From Rachycentron canadum (lineage: Eukaryota > Chordata > Actinopteri > Carangiformes > Rachycentridae): DNA of 64,000 bases. The DNA is taken from NCBI GenBank assembly GCA_038496675.1, contig CM076651.1, positions 5,004,260 to 5,068,259 of the forward strand, given 5' to 3'. This document shows positions 52,201 through 64,000 of this stretch, in pieces (the first letter of the stretch is position 1; every line of letters starts with the position of its first letter). Under the pieces are notes generated by a model. It was given only the letters and a program-made list of their open reading frames with translations. It did no database searches and had not been told where the DNA came from. The position numbers were made by a program, and so were the translations under genes.

Positions 52201-54924
52201 ATATGACGCTGGGTGCTGGAGATCCCGCTGCAGCCAGACAGTCTGTCTGAGACGCCATCTCTCCCTCTGTTTCTCCTCCTGACACTTGTGCTCCCTCTCT
52301 TTCTCCCTATCTCAAACTTTTTCCTCTTTCCTCACCTCTCTCGCAGTCGTATGGACTGGAGAAGAAGTATTTTGGTGGAGAAGGGACCTGAATGTTATGA
52401 TTCACAGCATAAGAAAGCAGGGCCCTCCACAGTGTTGTTAGTGTTTTCTTTGGGCTCCAAAATGTCAAAATACAAGCCTTGAAAAGGTTCATCTCATTAG
52501 AGGCAAAATACAAAGTCAAGCTGAACTTGAACTATGAGGGTGGGAACACTTCACTCATACACATACAGAGTCAGTATCTTCTGCTTTTCCCCGAAAGACG
52601 AAAAGAAACTTAAAGTCCCAAAATCATATCCACGCTGGCCACAGGCTTCTTTAATTCAATGCAACCTTTCATTCATCCACCTTTCTGAAAAAATGAAACA
52701 TTTTCCTGTAGTTTACTTTCTATATTCTAAGAGAGAAAAAAAAGACTAGGAGCAAAAAAGTGCAATTACCATGAGAATGTACAGATATGACAGCCAACTT
52801 CTAAAATCATTTTACCAACTTAACTCCTGCTATCTAAAAACATTTACACGGTTCACGTCCTCTGTTGAGATCAAGTGCTTATGGGAAATGGAGTTCATCA
52901 AAGAAAGGAAACAGAAATATTGAACCCAAATAGAATTTTATAATAAAGAAAAGCCTTCCTATTACAAGAAATAAAATGCAGACAACTAGTTTTTCTAGTT
53001 ATTTTTATACAGTCCCTTTCCCTGAAATATGACTGTCACAATATGTCATGTAAAACAGCATAAACTATCTTTTGTATAAGCTGAGGAAATGTGGAAGAAA
53101 TGAGAAATATCCCTCCCTCATGACACCCCCGCCACCCCTGCTCACCCCTTCTCCCCCTTTGCTCTGCTACCTTTGCTGTCGCCTCTGCTCCAAACCCCTG
53201 AGATACCAGCACGCAGACAAGATGCTGGGCTCTCACCACTCCAAACAATTACCATTAGGTAGGCCATGACAGACCTTTTCCACGCCGAGCAACAGACTGA
53301 AGCAGCTGCTGACAAGTCCATTTCTCCAGAGCCCTGCTCCGGTCTGCTGCGATGCTCTGACTGTGACACTGGTTTCCAGATAAGTTACTCTCAGGACATA
53401 CAAACAAAATACCTAATGGGCTTCCTCCAGCATTGGATTTAATTTAATTGAAGTCCAGGAACTCTCCAAATTGTTTCCATCTTGAGGGCCATACTATTGC
53501 TGATTGTGGCTGCTTATCAGTGTGATCACAGGTTTTAACCTTAACATGATGCAGTGGATGTCATGGTAATGTATTGCAGGGTTTTTTTTGTGTGTGTGTG
53601 AGGCGTGCTGTAATTACAGAGCAACTATGAATAAATCTTAGGGTAGGATGCATTCATACTTTCACTAATCCAGACATGGAGCCTCCAAACATGTAATTAC
53701 CTTATAAAAGAAGTATGGCCCATTTACATGCACTCAGATCATTCTGCAAAATGTAAGAGCAGATAATGTGGTGATTTTCACAAAGATAAGCACTTGGATC
53801 TGGTGTTTATGCACTAATCAGTGTTGGAGAGTATTGTACAGAGCCTACATGATGAACTTGAGCAATTATAGAAGCTGTAATTTAATGTCTGCAGACTATT
53901 ACCTAATTTTTTTTTTTATTTCTCTGGCATTTATAAAGAATGAGATACATGTCCTCATGATGTATGGTGGCAAAATACGACGCTGTGTTTTAATGAAAAA
54001 GGGGCCTGCAGGTGGGCTGCAAGTGGCTGTGTCAACCAAACCTCTGCTTACAGGAAGAGGGGGCCGAGCCCTGTGCATACATTTCTGTTCACTTCACAAT
54101 TTGGCAACTGCAATGTTTGAGGCATTTCACTCAAGTGAGTCATGGTTAGAGTAGAGCCATGTGCCAACGAGGTGCTGGGTTTGAGTGCTGCGCTGTTTGG
54201 AGTGAGACAGAGAGCATGAGGTGACATGTTTTGCTGGTATAGAGGATATGGGAGATACTCCTGTAATGAGTGCTTTGTGAGATAATGGTATGCACAAGCC
54301 CGCCTCCTGCTATGTTTCCTCACTCAGCTCCAGAGGCAGAAACAGCAACAAGAACAATGCTGAAACATGTCATGCAGACAAGCTTGGGACACACATATAT
54401 GCAGAGGAGTGGTTGTTGAGGTGTGTAGGCAATAGAGTCTGATTTCTGAGTCTGCGATGCATTGAATTGTGCTGCAGCTCTGACACCCCTGATCAAAAAT
54501 AGACTCCTGTGGTTCACATTTAGCACAAGTGTGCATATTAACCAATAAGTTCACAAATTTTCAAGTGTGTTGTAAAACAATACTAACACACAGTTTTTGC
54601 TTATTGAACTCATTCCACCTGCTCATACTTGTTATTCAAATATTGGCCTCCCAACAATGTCCAGTATGATCCAAAAGAGAAAAAATAGGGCTTCAGCAGC
54701 CTGAGTAAGACAAATCAACTGAATATCTTCCACAGGCTTGTTCATAAGAGCGTTCAAGTCAGATTCAGCACTTTCCTAAATGCTCAAATGAGTCTTAAAC
54801 TGCTCATTTCAGTTTGATGAACACAGCCTGTTTCTGAGGTGGTGGCCATTTGTGTGATGTCATCGTCAGCATAATCAGACCCCTAAAAATGCCACAAAAA
54901 GCTACTTGTTCTGCTTCAATATTC
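49266..54924. other. Gene-free stretch
   Basis: No exon chain or RNA gene could be supported on either strand. A poly(A) run lies at 49697-49715. A C-rich run lies at about 53120-53160. About 53590-53760 (GCTGTAATTACAGAGCAACT, AAACATGTAATTACCTTATA) is a repeat-free section with two TAATTA-type homeobox cores. The open frames of 60-130 codons have no recognisable family signature. Confidence 0.4.
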
Positions 54925-55260
54925 CATCCATCCATCCATTATCAATGCCGCTTATCTGTCAGGGTCGATGGACGGAGAGGGAGGACAATCCCAGCTAACA
55001 ATGAGCCAGGATAGGATACATCCTGGACAGGTCACTAGTCTATCTCACAACTCACGCTCATACTTATGCCTATGGGCAATTAACCAACACCAATTAACTT
55101 AACGTATATGTCTTTGGACCGTGGGAAGAAGCTGGAGCACCTGGAGGGAACCCACACACGCACAGGGAAAACATGTAAACGCCACACAGAAAGGGCTCAG
55201 GCACAGGGTTTGAACCCCCGTCTGTGAGACGACAGCGCTAACCACCACACCGCTTCAAGA
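54925..55260 (+). repeat. Dispersed teleost repeat, second copy of the 4935-5250 family
   Basis: CCATCCATCCATCCATTATC, AATGCCGCTTATCTGTCAGG, CAATCCCAGCTAACAATGAG, GGATACATCCTGGACAGGTC, CTAGTCTATCTCACAAC, AATTAACTTAACGTATATGT, CTTTGGACCGTGGGAAGAAG, CACACGCACAGGGAAAAC and AGACGACAGCGCTAACCACC follow the family order. The copy includes the 5' CCATCC run missing from the first copy. Confidence 0.8.
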
Positions 55261-56140
55261 CTGAGAAAGTTTAATTCACAAACAAAGAATTCATTTATTC
55301 ATTCATTCAAAACGAAACTTGACAGAGATTTCATAAAGAACATACAGACCACCTCCACCGCTATAGTAGGTGTCTCAGGGACCTCATTTTACCATGACAC
55401 ACACACATACACAAACTCATAAGGTAAAACCAATACCAGCTAAGTGGCAGTGGTGAGAAATAAGATAAAAATTCATCAAATTTTCATCATTTAAATGTAC
55501 ATTAATTTCTTCAAATTCACTGAACCCTGATCTTTGTGTTTTCCAGGGAAGATAAACAGACAAACAGCTTGTACAACATGTCTGGACCAATTCTGAATTT
55601 CGATAAGAGAAGATTTTAAGTAACTGATAAATGGCACAAATTCTCTTAAATTGCTCGTACGAGAAGAAAGCTGCATGACCAGTTCTTGCATGAATCCATT
55701 TTCCAGGTAAACACAGAGAATGAATAACTTCGGAAGACAATTGAAGCTAAAAAATTTCAGGAGAAAGATCACACCTCAACTACACCTTTCCAGGGAGTTT
55801 ATGAATACCAACATAAACTATTCTCCCAGTAAATCCTTCAAACACACCCCGATGATGTGGTCATGGCTAGTGACCAACACATTGTTTAACTTTGACTCTT
55901 TTAGTCATATTAATTTCAACCTGCAATAACTCAGTAATTGATGGGTGATTGGCCACCTGGGGGTAACAACAAACCAAACACGACATATCATGACTTTTTA
56001 AATTGTGAGTTGTTTATTTACTTTATTAACTTCCTGCAGTTGTTGAGCAACATGATCCTTCATTTGATGTCAAGTTTGTGTCCATGTCATGAGTCCAACT
56101 ATAAATCTGCTCCATTTTAGCTCTATTTTTGGTCTTTACA
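55261..56140. other. Gene-free stretch
   Basis: AT-rich, with no recognised gene, repeat or RNA. The open frames at 55417-55772 on the - strand show no family signature. Confidence 0.4.
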
Positions 56141-56146
56141 CACTCC

Positions 56147-56147
56147 C

Positions 56148-56205
<58 letters not shown>

Positions 56206-56268
56206 CTATATATGTATATCTATATCTATATCTATATCTATATCTATATCTATATCTATATCTATACA
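56147..56268. repeat. Compound hexanucleotide microsatellite (TATATG)n-(TATATC)n
   Basis: About nine units of TATATG are followed by a junction with one interleaved TATATG and then about ten units of TATATC. Open frames of alternating Tyr-Val or Ile-Ser across it are repeat artefacts. Confidence 0.9.
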
Positions 56269-59200
56269 GTATATGGTCTCTAACTGTGTCCATATGCTGT
56301 TTGGTATTGAGCAGGTAATGAACAGTGGAGTTTTAGAGCTGTTTTTGTTGAAAACAACTGTCTGTTATGGCTGAAAATGAGGCTGTGAGAGTAAACAAAA
56401 ACAGTGAGGTTGTTAGCTTGACAGCTAAAAAATAAGATGAAGCTCACTATAAAACTGTGAAGCTGAGGGGAGGTGAAGACTGGGCCGGTTTATCGTTGGA
56501 AGTGACCCCTCACATTCAGTACATGGACATTAGAAAATTATGAGTTACAGACACTTAAAGATGAAGTTTGGACTATATTATTGGACAGAATGAAGACTGT
56601 GTTTCCTTCTTTTTTAAAAAAGTATTTTTTCTAATCGTTTCAATACACATGAGCATGTGAGTATCGTTTTAAAACAGACTTGGAAAAAATGTGAACTTAT
56701 CCTTTTAAATGCTTCGACTTAATACAGGGCTGGAGCCTCTTGCTTGGCACTGACAGAGAAGTTGTACTGTTTGTGGATGCTCAGTCATGCTTGTGAGTGT
56801 AACATCAAGCTGCAGCACAGGCAGAGAGGGGCGTCTAGACCGAGCAGCGGTATGGCCAACAGCTGTGTGCTCCGGTCCAGGGACAACTGGCTGTGACGGC
56901 ATTTCCTTGGATATTCTCTCACATACTGTGTCTTTATTTCCAGCGGTCAAGCTCCCATGCAGCGCCCACCATGGATAAATGCAGCTTTGTCAGAGTTTTT
57001 TTTCCCCCTCTGAGCAGCTGTCTGCAGCCCCTCAGGCAGTCCCTTGCTCAGCAGCCCAAGCAAGTGCATGTCGGCTGTCAGGGCAGCGAGAAATGAACGT
57101 TCAACTTGAGAGACAGTTTTCATTACAGAGCATAACCTCCTTTAGATATCATGTTGAAAGAACATTTTTTCTCAACAAGCCCTGTATGAATCAAATTAAC
57201 ACTGGACACACCTGTGTACTGCGCATATGAGATATGTGTAAATAATGCAGACCTCACTGAAATCTGGCTTGGATGCACCACACCTCAAAAACCCTTTCAC
57301 AATTCCTGGTAGCTACAGTACATGACTCACTGATGTTATGTGGATGTTCCCAAAGTTGGTTTGTAGCCACACTGAGCCGTTAACTTTCCGAGATTATGTG
57401 GCCAACAACACTGAGATCCAGCGCTGCTTTGACCTTAAATAGACATAAACTTTATGGAAAATGAATCATGTTTGACCACAAATTCTTGCAAATAAACTGA
57501 AAAAACTCAAAAGAAGAAAAGAATTGGTCATAGGCTACAGATACTTGTACAGGCTTCCGTAGTTACTGTCTGGGGCCTCCCAAGGTTATGACTCCAGAAA
57601 AATACTTTTTGAGGGTAGGATACACTTTTCTAACCCTAACCCTGTGTCAAGTTCCCTTGAAATATCATTGATCCAATGAGTGTCCCCTTTATCAATTTTA
57701 GATATAATGATAATACATGAGATTATACATGAGTCAGTGACACATGTGGTCAAAATAATTTTCTCGGACAGCCTTTTTTAAACCGTCCTTCCTCTGTGAC
57801 AGTTGTAACCATTTGACAGATTTTCTCCCTGATTCATTTCTACACACCAAACTGAATTTCACTTGTCATGAATTTACTTCTTTCAGAGCAGCCAAACCCA
57901 TCATATGAGCCTCCTGATTAACTCTAAACTACTCACTAAGAACTAGTGATGGATAAAACAAAGCTTTCTAAAGTGTTGAATCAACATGAGGCATTTGTGT
58001 TGAACATGGTTCACTGTTTCCAAGTATTTCTAGTGGCCAAATCCTTGGCATTACATTTGTATGGGTGTGTGAATCTTACACCATGATGAAACAGTTATGC
58101 CAGCCTCATACCAAAAGACTTTTCAAGTGATTTCACTGTTGTTCTCAATGCTGGGATAACAACGTGAGAGAGTTGCGGCGTGCTTCATCATCTGCGAGCT
58201 GTCAGTCTTTTTTTAATCTTGTCGTTCCAATAAAGTCAAACATGTTTTATATCGATGTAAGTTTTTTGTCTTAGTTCATGCAGAATGTGACGTTCAATTA
58301 TGTTTTTTTCAGCACCAAACAGGAAGCAGAAAACTGAATTTATAGTGAGGAGGGAGGCAGCCTCTGGGAGTGTGAGTTGTTTGGTGTACGGCTGGCATTA
58401 AATACATTAGGGAGGCAAGGGTAGTTGGAAGCAAGGAAAATAAATCAGGAAATCATAAACACTAAGTCTAATCAGTCATTTTGGGGGAAGTCATGACAAT
58501 TACAGTCTTGAGTTCCTTTAATAAATATTCCATATAATAATAAGCAAACAGAGAGCAATAAAGTCTTAAATTTGCAACCACTTTGAAAGGTTGACACTGT
58601 AAAGGGGAGTCTAAACACTTGCTAGCTTGGCAACACAACATTAACAACCTATAATTCAGCACTCTCTGTAGAAGGCCGTATTACACCAGTACTTTCTCCA
58701 TTTAATACGTATAATTGTTTGGTCCTCGAATATAGATGCAGACTCTTTTTCCAAACTAAACTTAAGAAAAAAAATCTTTAGGAATATAATATGTCGCAAA
58801 ACAAAAAAAAGTTCACATTTTTCCATTTTTACAACAGAATCATCAAATACCAAAATCCAAAGACTGACTATTGTTACACTGGTAAACAAAGAGTGAGGAT
58901 GCAGTAAAACTCAGGGGCTAATTAAATACATGAGATGCCGTGAAGGTTTGGAGCCAGGCAGAGCATGTGTGTCACTAATAAGGTCTTGACTATTACCTGG
59001 ACTGACAGCCAGAGAATGGGAGGAGAAGGGCTGGCTCCACACTGCTCAGTCAGCCAGAAAGCCCCCAAACGGCAGGGCTAACGCAGGTCAAGTGATTTGG
59101 CGCCTTGGGTGTATTAAAGCTATTTACAAGGGACTAAAGGATTTACGTTGCTTCACCCGTTTGGGCTGCACTTTTATACGACCTGGCACCGGGCTGCTGC

Positions 59201-59366
59201 GCTCTCTGACCCCCTCAATCAATACGAAAGGGTAATAAAGAATGTTGCCTTTATGGGTGTTTGGCTTTTTGTTTAGTTGCTGAGGAAAGAGGGTTTTTAT
59301 GGACGGTTCCTGACGCCTGGTGTGAGGGCAAACACATGAGATTACATGAGATCCTCTGCTCTTTGT

Positions 59367-59408
<42 letters not shown>

Positions 59409-60480
59409 CACACACATTTATCATTATCATTATCATAATCAAATTCCTTAAGCTTAACTTTGCTTTAATGATCCTATGTAGAGTTTAATGTGTATCAGAA
59501 ATAAAAATATAAATCACAAGCAGAAAGTTTTTTTTATGAAACACATACTCAGTTTCATGGGTCAATGAAATTTGACACAGTTTAGAAAATAACTATAAAT
59601 TAAATCTATCCGTCTACCTAATTGTATTTGTTCCTCACACTCATATTTTATGGTTAATAAATTATTGGGGCTGGAAATAAAATTTAGTTTCATAACCCAT
59701 TAATCTTCTGAAAATATCTTCTGGACTGGCCAATTAATTGTTTGCTAGTGTTTTGGTATTTATGTCCCATGATCATTGAAAGTTATGGCTCTGTCCCTAC
59801 TCATTTTAGATAAAGGCCTTGTCTTGTTGGCTGGAATTAACTGCCTGGAGGTTTTGCCAAGATGGCTGCCAAGTGGTGGGAACTTGCTTATGACTTTGGA
59901 TTTGTGATGTATCATCCAATCACTGTAGAACCAGTAAATCATGAAACAAAAAGTAATTGGGCTCAACCCTGTCCTTTCTCTTCAGTGTTTAATTATACAC
60001 TATATTGTAGATAAATGCAGCTATTGGGGTATTTTAAGTGTTTATTAATAGAGTTAAATGCGTTAATTAACTTACCCCATATAACTTTGAACAATATAGT
60101 TTGTTACAAACCATATAAATTCTTCACAGTGGTTTTAAAATAGAATTGCCAGACTACATTAAACAATACTAGACCACCACCATCACCAGACCGAAACAAA
60201 CACCTGGCCACACCTTCAGCCTCCCTTTGGCCCTGTACCCCTATTAAGCCAACGGAAGTAAATACGCTTCCAAAAACCACGTTGTCTTTAGGGCGCTATT
60301 GCTCCAGGATGGTTTGAGCTAAAGACGTGCTGTTTTTCTTCTCCTCAAATTATGGAAAATGGAACTAAAGCAAAAGCCTTAATGTGGGTCTAAAAGAGCA
60401 CGTTTGCCATATTATTGCTTGCTGTGAATTAGCTGTGTGACAATTACCTGGTCTACTCACAGATGGGCAGCTCAGGGTTG
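56269..60480. other. Gene-free stretch with (CA)n microsatellite
   Basis: No gene was found. A (CA)n tract occupies about 59371-59404, followed by a CA-rich tail and (TCATTA)n near 59419-59440. Open frames at 56705-57230 and 59124-59488 lack family signatures or derive from the microsatellite. A double CTAACC unit at about 57632-57645 is too short to call a telomeric relic. Confidence 0.5.
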
Positions 60481-60484
60481 CAGT

Positions 60485-61310
60485 TCATGTGCAAAAGATT
60501 CTTTATTGGTCTAATTTGAGGCCCATACACAGCCCCCTAGTTTTGTACATGTTGTACAGAGCCCTTTTTCTGCTTGGTGTTGCCCACTTGATGTTCAGTG
60601 GCCTGTGGCTGCTCCTTTGTTGCCCCCAGCTGCTGCTGTAGCAGCCTGGAGCTTGACAATGTCCTCCCAAATCTGACTAACTTGGGTGGCTTTGATTGTC
60701 TGTATCTGCTTCTCTAGCTCTCTAGTGTGGATTTCTTCACCTGCAACTTGAGCTCCAAAAGATCAAGGGCACCCTCTGTGCTCCTGAGGCTGTTGGGGCT
60801 GCACATGGACCTTGTTGTTGGTTGCAGTCTTCAGGTGCAGGTTGGAGGCAGAGATTTGGAGGAGCTCATTCAGCCGATGACGGCCACCTCCTTCGGTCTC
60901 TGCTTCTTGTGGAGTCTGAATCTGCTTCACATGGCATTGATCAAGCTGGAGTTTCAAGTCCTTGATGATTTTTTTGTTAGGCTGTTAGCAGTTTTGTGCT
61001 GGTGGGCTTGGGTCTGACGCAGCTCCATCTTTTTCCTCAACCTTTTCTTACTAGGAGTTTCTTGTACTCTTCCACCATGGAGCAGGAAGGACTGCATTCA
61101 GGGTCTCAATGTTGAATTTCAGTAGCACTCTTTTACGGGGGTTATGCACCTGAAAGTGCTTCACTTTAGCAGACTGCAGTTTCTGCCTGACATACCTCTC
61201 CCAGTTTTCAACATAGGCCTGCACACGAGCGTCCAGTGTCCCAGCGTCTTCTGTTGCCATCTCTCTTTCTGTCTTTACCAGTGCAGTGCCCATTGCTTTC
61301 GTTAGTTTAG
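60485..61310 (-). pseudogene. Intronless, frame-broken relic of an unidentified coiled-coil-like protein
   Basis: On the - strand an open frame starts at 61293 (GTALVKTEREMATEDAGTLD, VENWERYVRQKLQSAKVKHF, KRVLLKFNIETLNAVLPAPW) and stops at 61051. Protein-like sequence continues in other frames: MVEEYKKLLVRK, RKKMELRQTQ, IKDLKLQLDQCHVKQIQTPQ (60957 downward), TEGALDLLELKLQVKKSTLE, and ELEKQIQTIKATQVSQIWED with IVKLQAATAAAGGNKGAATG. At least four frame changes or stops separate the pieces. A - strand AATAAA (60502-60507) follows at a normal distance. Charged and Leu/Gln-rich composition suggests a coiled coil. I do not recognise the parent gene. No clear poly(A) tail or target-site duplication is visible. 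A retrocopy is the best reading, though a diverged single-exon gene cannot be ruled out. Confidence 0.5.
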
Positions 61311-61479
61311 TTTAGTTATGGAGCAATGGGTTTGATCCACCAACACACAAAGCTTCTTGGCTTCTCTGATGGTATCACAGTGGATGTGAACCTATCATTT
61401 AAGGCATTTCTCTGTGTTTCAAGCAACAGTCTGTGACACTGCTGTGTTGTGACTGATGGAATCCCATGTTACATCATCA

Positions 61480-61800
61480 CCATCTGTGTTCAAAGCGACA
61501 TTCAGTTCCTATGGACGTGGACTTAAACCTGTATTCTATCTAATGACCATCAGGGGGCGACTCCACTGGTTCCAAAAATAAGTCATGAAAATGGCCCTCA
61601 CTTGATTTGTTAGCTCAGTAAGAGTTTTCCCAATGAGTTTAATGCCTAAATCATTAGTTTCAAGTCTTCTTTAATACAACACAATCATTTTTTTTAAATA
61701 ATGGGCCCATTTAGAGGAAAATAGACCTTTACTTAGCTTGTAGTGGCCGTGTAATTGACAGACAGTACGACATATGGGGACCATGTGTTTAATTGTTATC
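61480..61800 (-). repeat. Dispersed teleost repeat (AACCAGTGGAGTCGCCCC family), copy B
   Basis: Read on the - strand: AAAGAAGACTTGAAACTAAT, CTAACAAATCAAGTGAGGGC, CATTTTCATGACTTATTTTT, GGAACCAGTGGAGTCGCCCC, CTGATGGTCATTAGATAGAA and TACAGGTTTAAG, the same blocks as copy A at 16530-16935 but more complete at the 5' side. Confidence 0.75.
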
Positions 61801-64000
61801 TTTAAAATGAAAAGTGCTCTAAAAACATATTATTTGGCCATTGTGTAGTTACTGAAGTGGATGTGGGCAAACAACATTTTTGAGATTTTCAAGTGGAGCA
61901 TGAGTTGGAAAAGGTTTACAAATTTATGGCGTTTGATTTCATTCATTTTTTACATCATGTCAAAGGTAAAAAAGTCCTGTTTGAAAGTTTTTTACAGAAA
62001 AGTCCACACTACACTTCCTTGGGGCCTTACACAAGCATAGTTTAAAGTTGATAGATTGACTGGTTGTTGAGAAAATCAAAACACAGATGAAGCACCGACT
62101 ATCTGCCTAGTTTGTTACTGGTAAGGTTGGCTGCTCTGCTTGGCTCTGATAGTTTGTGGGTATAGAAAGTGCTGTTGCTGTTGAGTGACACCTTTCTTAA
62201 GACCCCGGCAGGTGGAGGTTGTACACTGTTAACATGCTGCACTGCCCTCATATGCGTTCAGTAACATGTAGAAAAAACAATATTTGACAATTTCTCAAGA
62301 CCCAAAAAACTTGAAACCAATAAACAGTCAACAGTGCACTACATTTACAGTTGGCTGTATATTTCATAAATGGTTTATAACACATCATAATGTAATTATA
62401 ATCAATCATTAGTGGAGGCTTGAGTATGGATACATAATATGTGACACCGTAATAAATCATGGTTGAAATAAAATGAAATATGTACAATTTGACCAAGACT
62501 AAACATTAGTAAACAATTAAAATGTCCTTATAAGTCCAGTGTGTTTGTTATAATGCTTAAATCCTGCCTGTAGATGCTAAATAGGAGGGATTCAAGTACA
62601 TTGCTTATCAATTATATGATTAAACTGCTCTGTTGGGCATCCTGGTGACCACAGATCCTCTTGTCCAAAAACACATTTAACATTGTTTGTCAGCTTGACA
62701 CTTTTCCTAATTTTGTGAGAATCGCTTATAAATTGAACTGATGTCATGTTTCAGAAGTCAAATACAGAAATGGATGCCTCTCTTCTGTCACATGTTCTTG
62801 ATCCATGATTGGTGTTAACTGTAATTATTAACCCTCCCAGATGAAACAGTTTGATTGTAAGAGGTCTAACAGGAAATGAGACCTTTCTGGGGTTTAATCT
62901 CTTTACATCTGTGATATTCCACATCCACTATCTATATAAACAGTCTGTGATAGTAACAAATATTTGACATGCTACATATGGTTTTTAATGACTCTAAAGA
63001 TTAACAAGACACTAGAGAGTAGTGTCTTGTTAATCTTTGGTGCCCGAACTAATGAGTGATCTTTTGTGACCTGTTGTTTATCGGTTTATGCAAGATCCCT
63101 TTGGATTAACAAGGATAACAAAGCAAGAGATATTTATCTTGTAAACATCTCAGATGGTTTCATTTAAACAACTTTTTGTGGCCAAAAAAGGTAAAATCAT
63201 ATGTCCCTACATACATTTCAAAGAAAGAAAGAAAAAAAAAGAGGCAAAGATCAGAGAAAGGTCTCAAAATGACTATACAATTATGCATCAGGACTTTGTT
63301 AAACTATTAATCATGTCATCCCTCAGATTTATCTTGTGACTCTTTGAAAGGACCTGACTCTGGGGCTTGGAACAACTGGACCCAACTGATTATGGAATCT
63401 AATATATAAGATATAATCCTGCATCAATCAGGCTTGTACTTCCACAGAAATGTTTTCACTTTTACTTTACATTTTGGTCTGCAAGATTTTACTGTAGAAG
63501 TACTTTAAATGCAGGGCTCATAGTTATAATAGAGTACTCTTGTATTGTTGGTTTCACTAAGCAAAAGGGCCTGAGGACCTGAGTACTTCCTCCACTGTTC
63601 ATTGTAGACTTCACATAAAGACAGACACTGCCATCTTGTGGATAACTTTATAAAGGACCCATGCACTGCAGTGGCTTTAGTAAAGCTTGCCATGGGACAT
63701 TTCTGTCTTGTTTCCCCTGAATAAATCGAATCAGTTATTCCCACCCCTCAACAAATGTCAAAGTAACAGCTACACCCTTTCATCGTTTATTAGCCCCGAG
63801 CTAAAAGGTTATGAGCCTGAAATATGCTGTTGCTTAGTAGAACATAATGAATGCTGAATGATGTTTTGCCCTTTGATCACATTACACTACCCAATGGTGC
63901 AATTAAGCCGGTAATTAATAATAGATTAAAAAATCTACATTGAGTGGCAGGCAGTATGAGACGAATGCTTCAGATCGATTTAGCAAAATGGAAAAAAGGG
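61801..64000. other. Gene-free right end of the window
   Basis: No gene was found. A perfect inverted repeat lies at 62996-63038 (listed separately). A reversed copy of the AAGTACATTTACTCAAGTAC family lies at about 63450-63600 (AAGTACTTTAAATGCAGGGC, GAGTACTTCCTCCACTGTTC). The rest is AT-rich. Confidence 0.45.
62996..63038. repeat. Perfect 19-bp inverted repeat with 5-base loop
   Basis: AAAGATTAACAAGACACTA (62996-63014) is followed by GAGAG and then its exact reverse complement TAGTGTCTTGTTAATCTTT (63020-63038). Pairing stops abruptly on both sides. It could be a fold-back remnant of a small transposon or a cruciform-forming site. It is too short for a typical pre-microRNA. Confidence 0.9.

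Noticed and set aside
56089..56374. Frames of alternating Tyr-Val, Tyr-Met and Ile-Ser
   Set aside because: They are translations of the TATATG/TATATC repeat.
57625..57650. Telomere-like CTAACCCTAACCC
   Set aside because: Only two units are present, so chance is a sufficient explanation.
59124..59488. Cys-Val and Thr-His frames on both strands
   Set aside because: They arise from the (CA)n tract at 59371-59404.

Overview
The window is vertebrate nuclear DNA and almost certainly comes from a ray-finned teleost, probably a percomorph. The genes are split by GT-AG introns. The three recognisable proteins are vertebrate families. The non-coding DNA carries many (CA)n microsatellites and several dispersed repeats that I recognise as typical of fish genomes. 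There are no operons, CRISPR arrays, phage or bacterial elements.

Layout. Bases 1-1730 are AT-rich and may hold the 3' end of a gene lying to the left. A CpG-rich promoter (about 1735-2155) starts hipk1 on the + strand: one non-coding exon, 16 coding exons (3735-17561, about 1157 codons) and a 3' UTR to about 19045. sdf4 (Cab45, a Golgi EF-hand protein) lies tail-to-tail with it on the - strand: six coding exons between 24673 and 21632 (357 codons), a 3' UTR reaching about 20265 and 5' leader exons near 25.4-26.8 kb. c1qtnf12 (adipolin/FAM132A, a secreted C1q/TNF protein) starts about 2-3 kb further on the + strand: eight coding exons from 28664 to 42799 (320 codons), a 9.2-kb first intron and a 3' UTR to about 44300. 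From 44.3 kb to 64 kb I find no functional gene. That part holds dispersed repeats, a LINE reverse-transcriptase relic, microsatellites and a decayed intronless coding-like relic at 60.5-61.3 kb.

Function. The three genes do not form one pathway. HIPK1 is a nuclear serine/threonine kinase and co-regulator. SDF4 is a luminal Ca-binding protein of the Golgi/secretory route. C1QTNF12 is a secreted metabolic hormone with a furin-type processing site. sdf4 and c1qtnf12 are also neighbours in human 1p36.33, as far as I recall, but the spacing and orientation differ here and HIPK1 lies elsewhere in human (1p13), so this is a rearranged block.

The most interesting leads are: a symmetric HIPK1-specific cassette exon with a NAGNAG acceptor on the next exon; a degenerate tandem repeat with forkhead-type motifs in hipk1 intron 1; an ancient tandem duplication and ambiguous leader exons upstream of sdf4; a collagen stem and furin site in c1qtnf12 longer than in the human protein; a perfect 19-bp hairpin near 63.0 kb; and the unidentified retrocopy-like relic near 61 kb. 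I found no sign of a wholly new biological system. All exon boundaries were read by eye from splice signals, reading frame and remembered family sequences, without transcript data.
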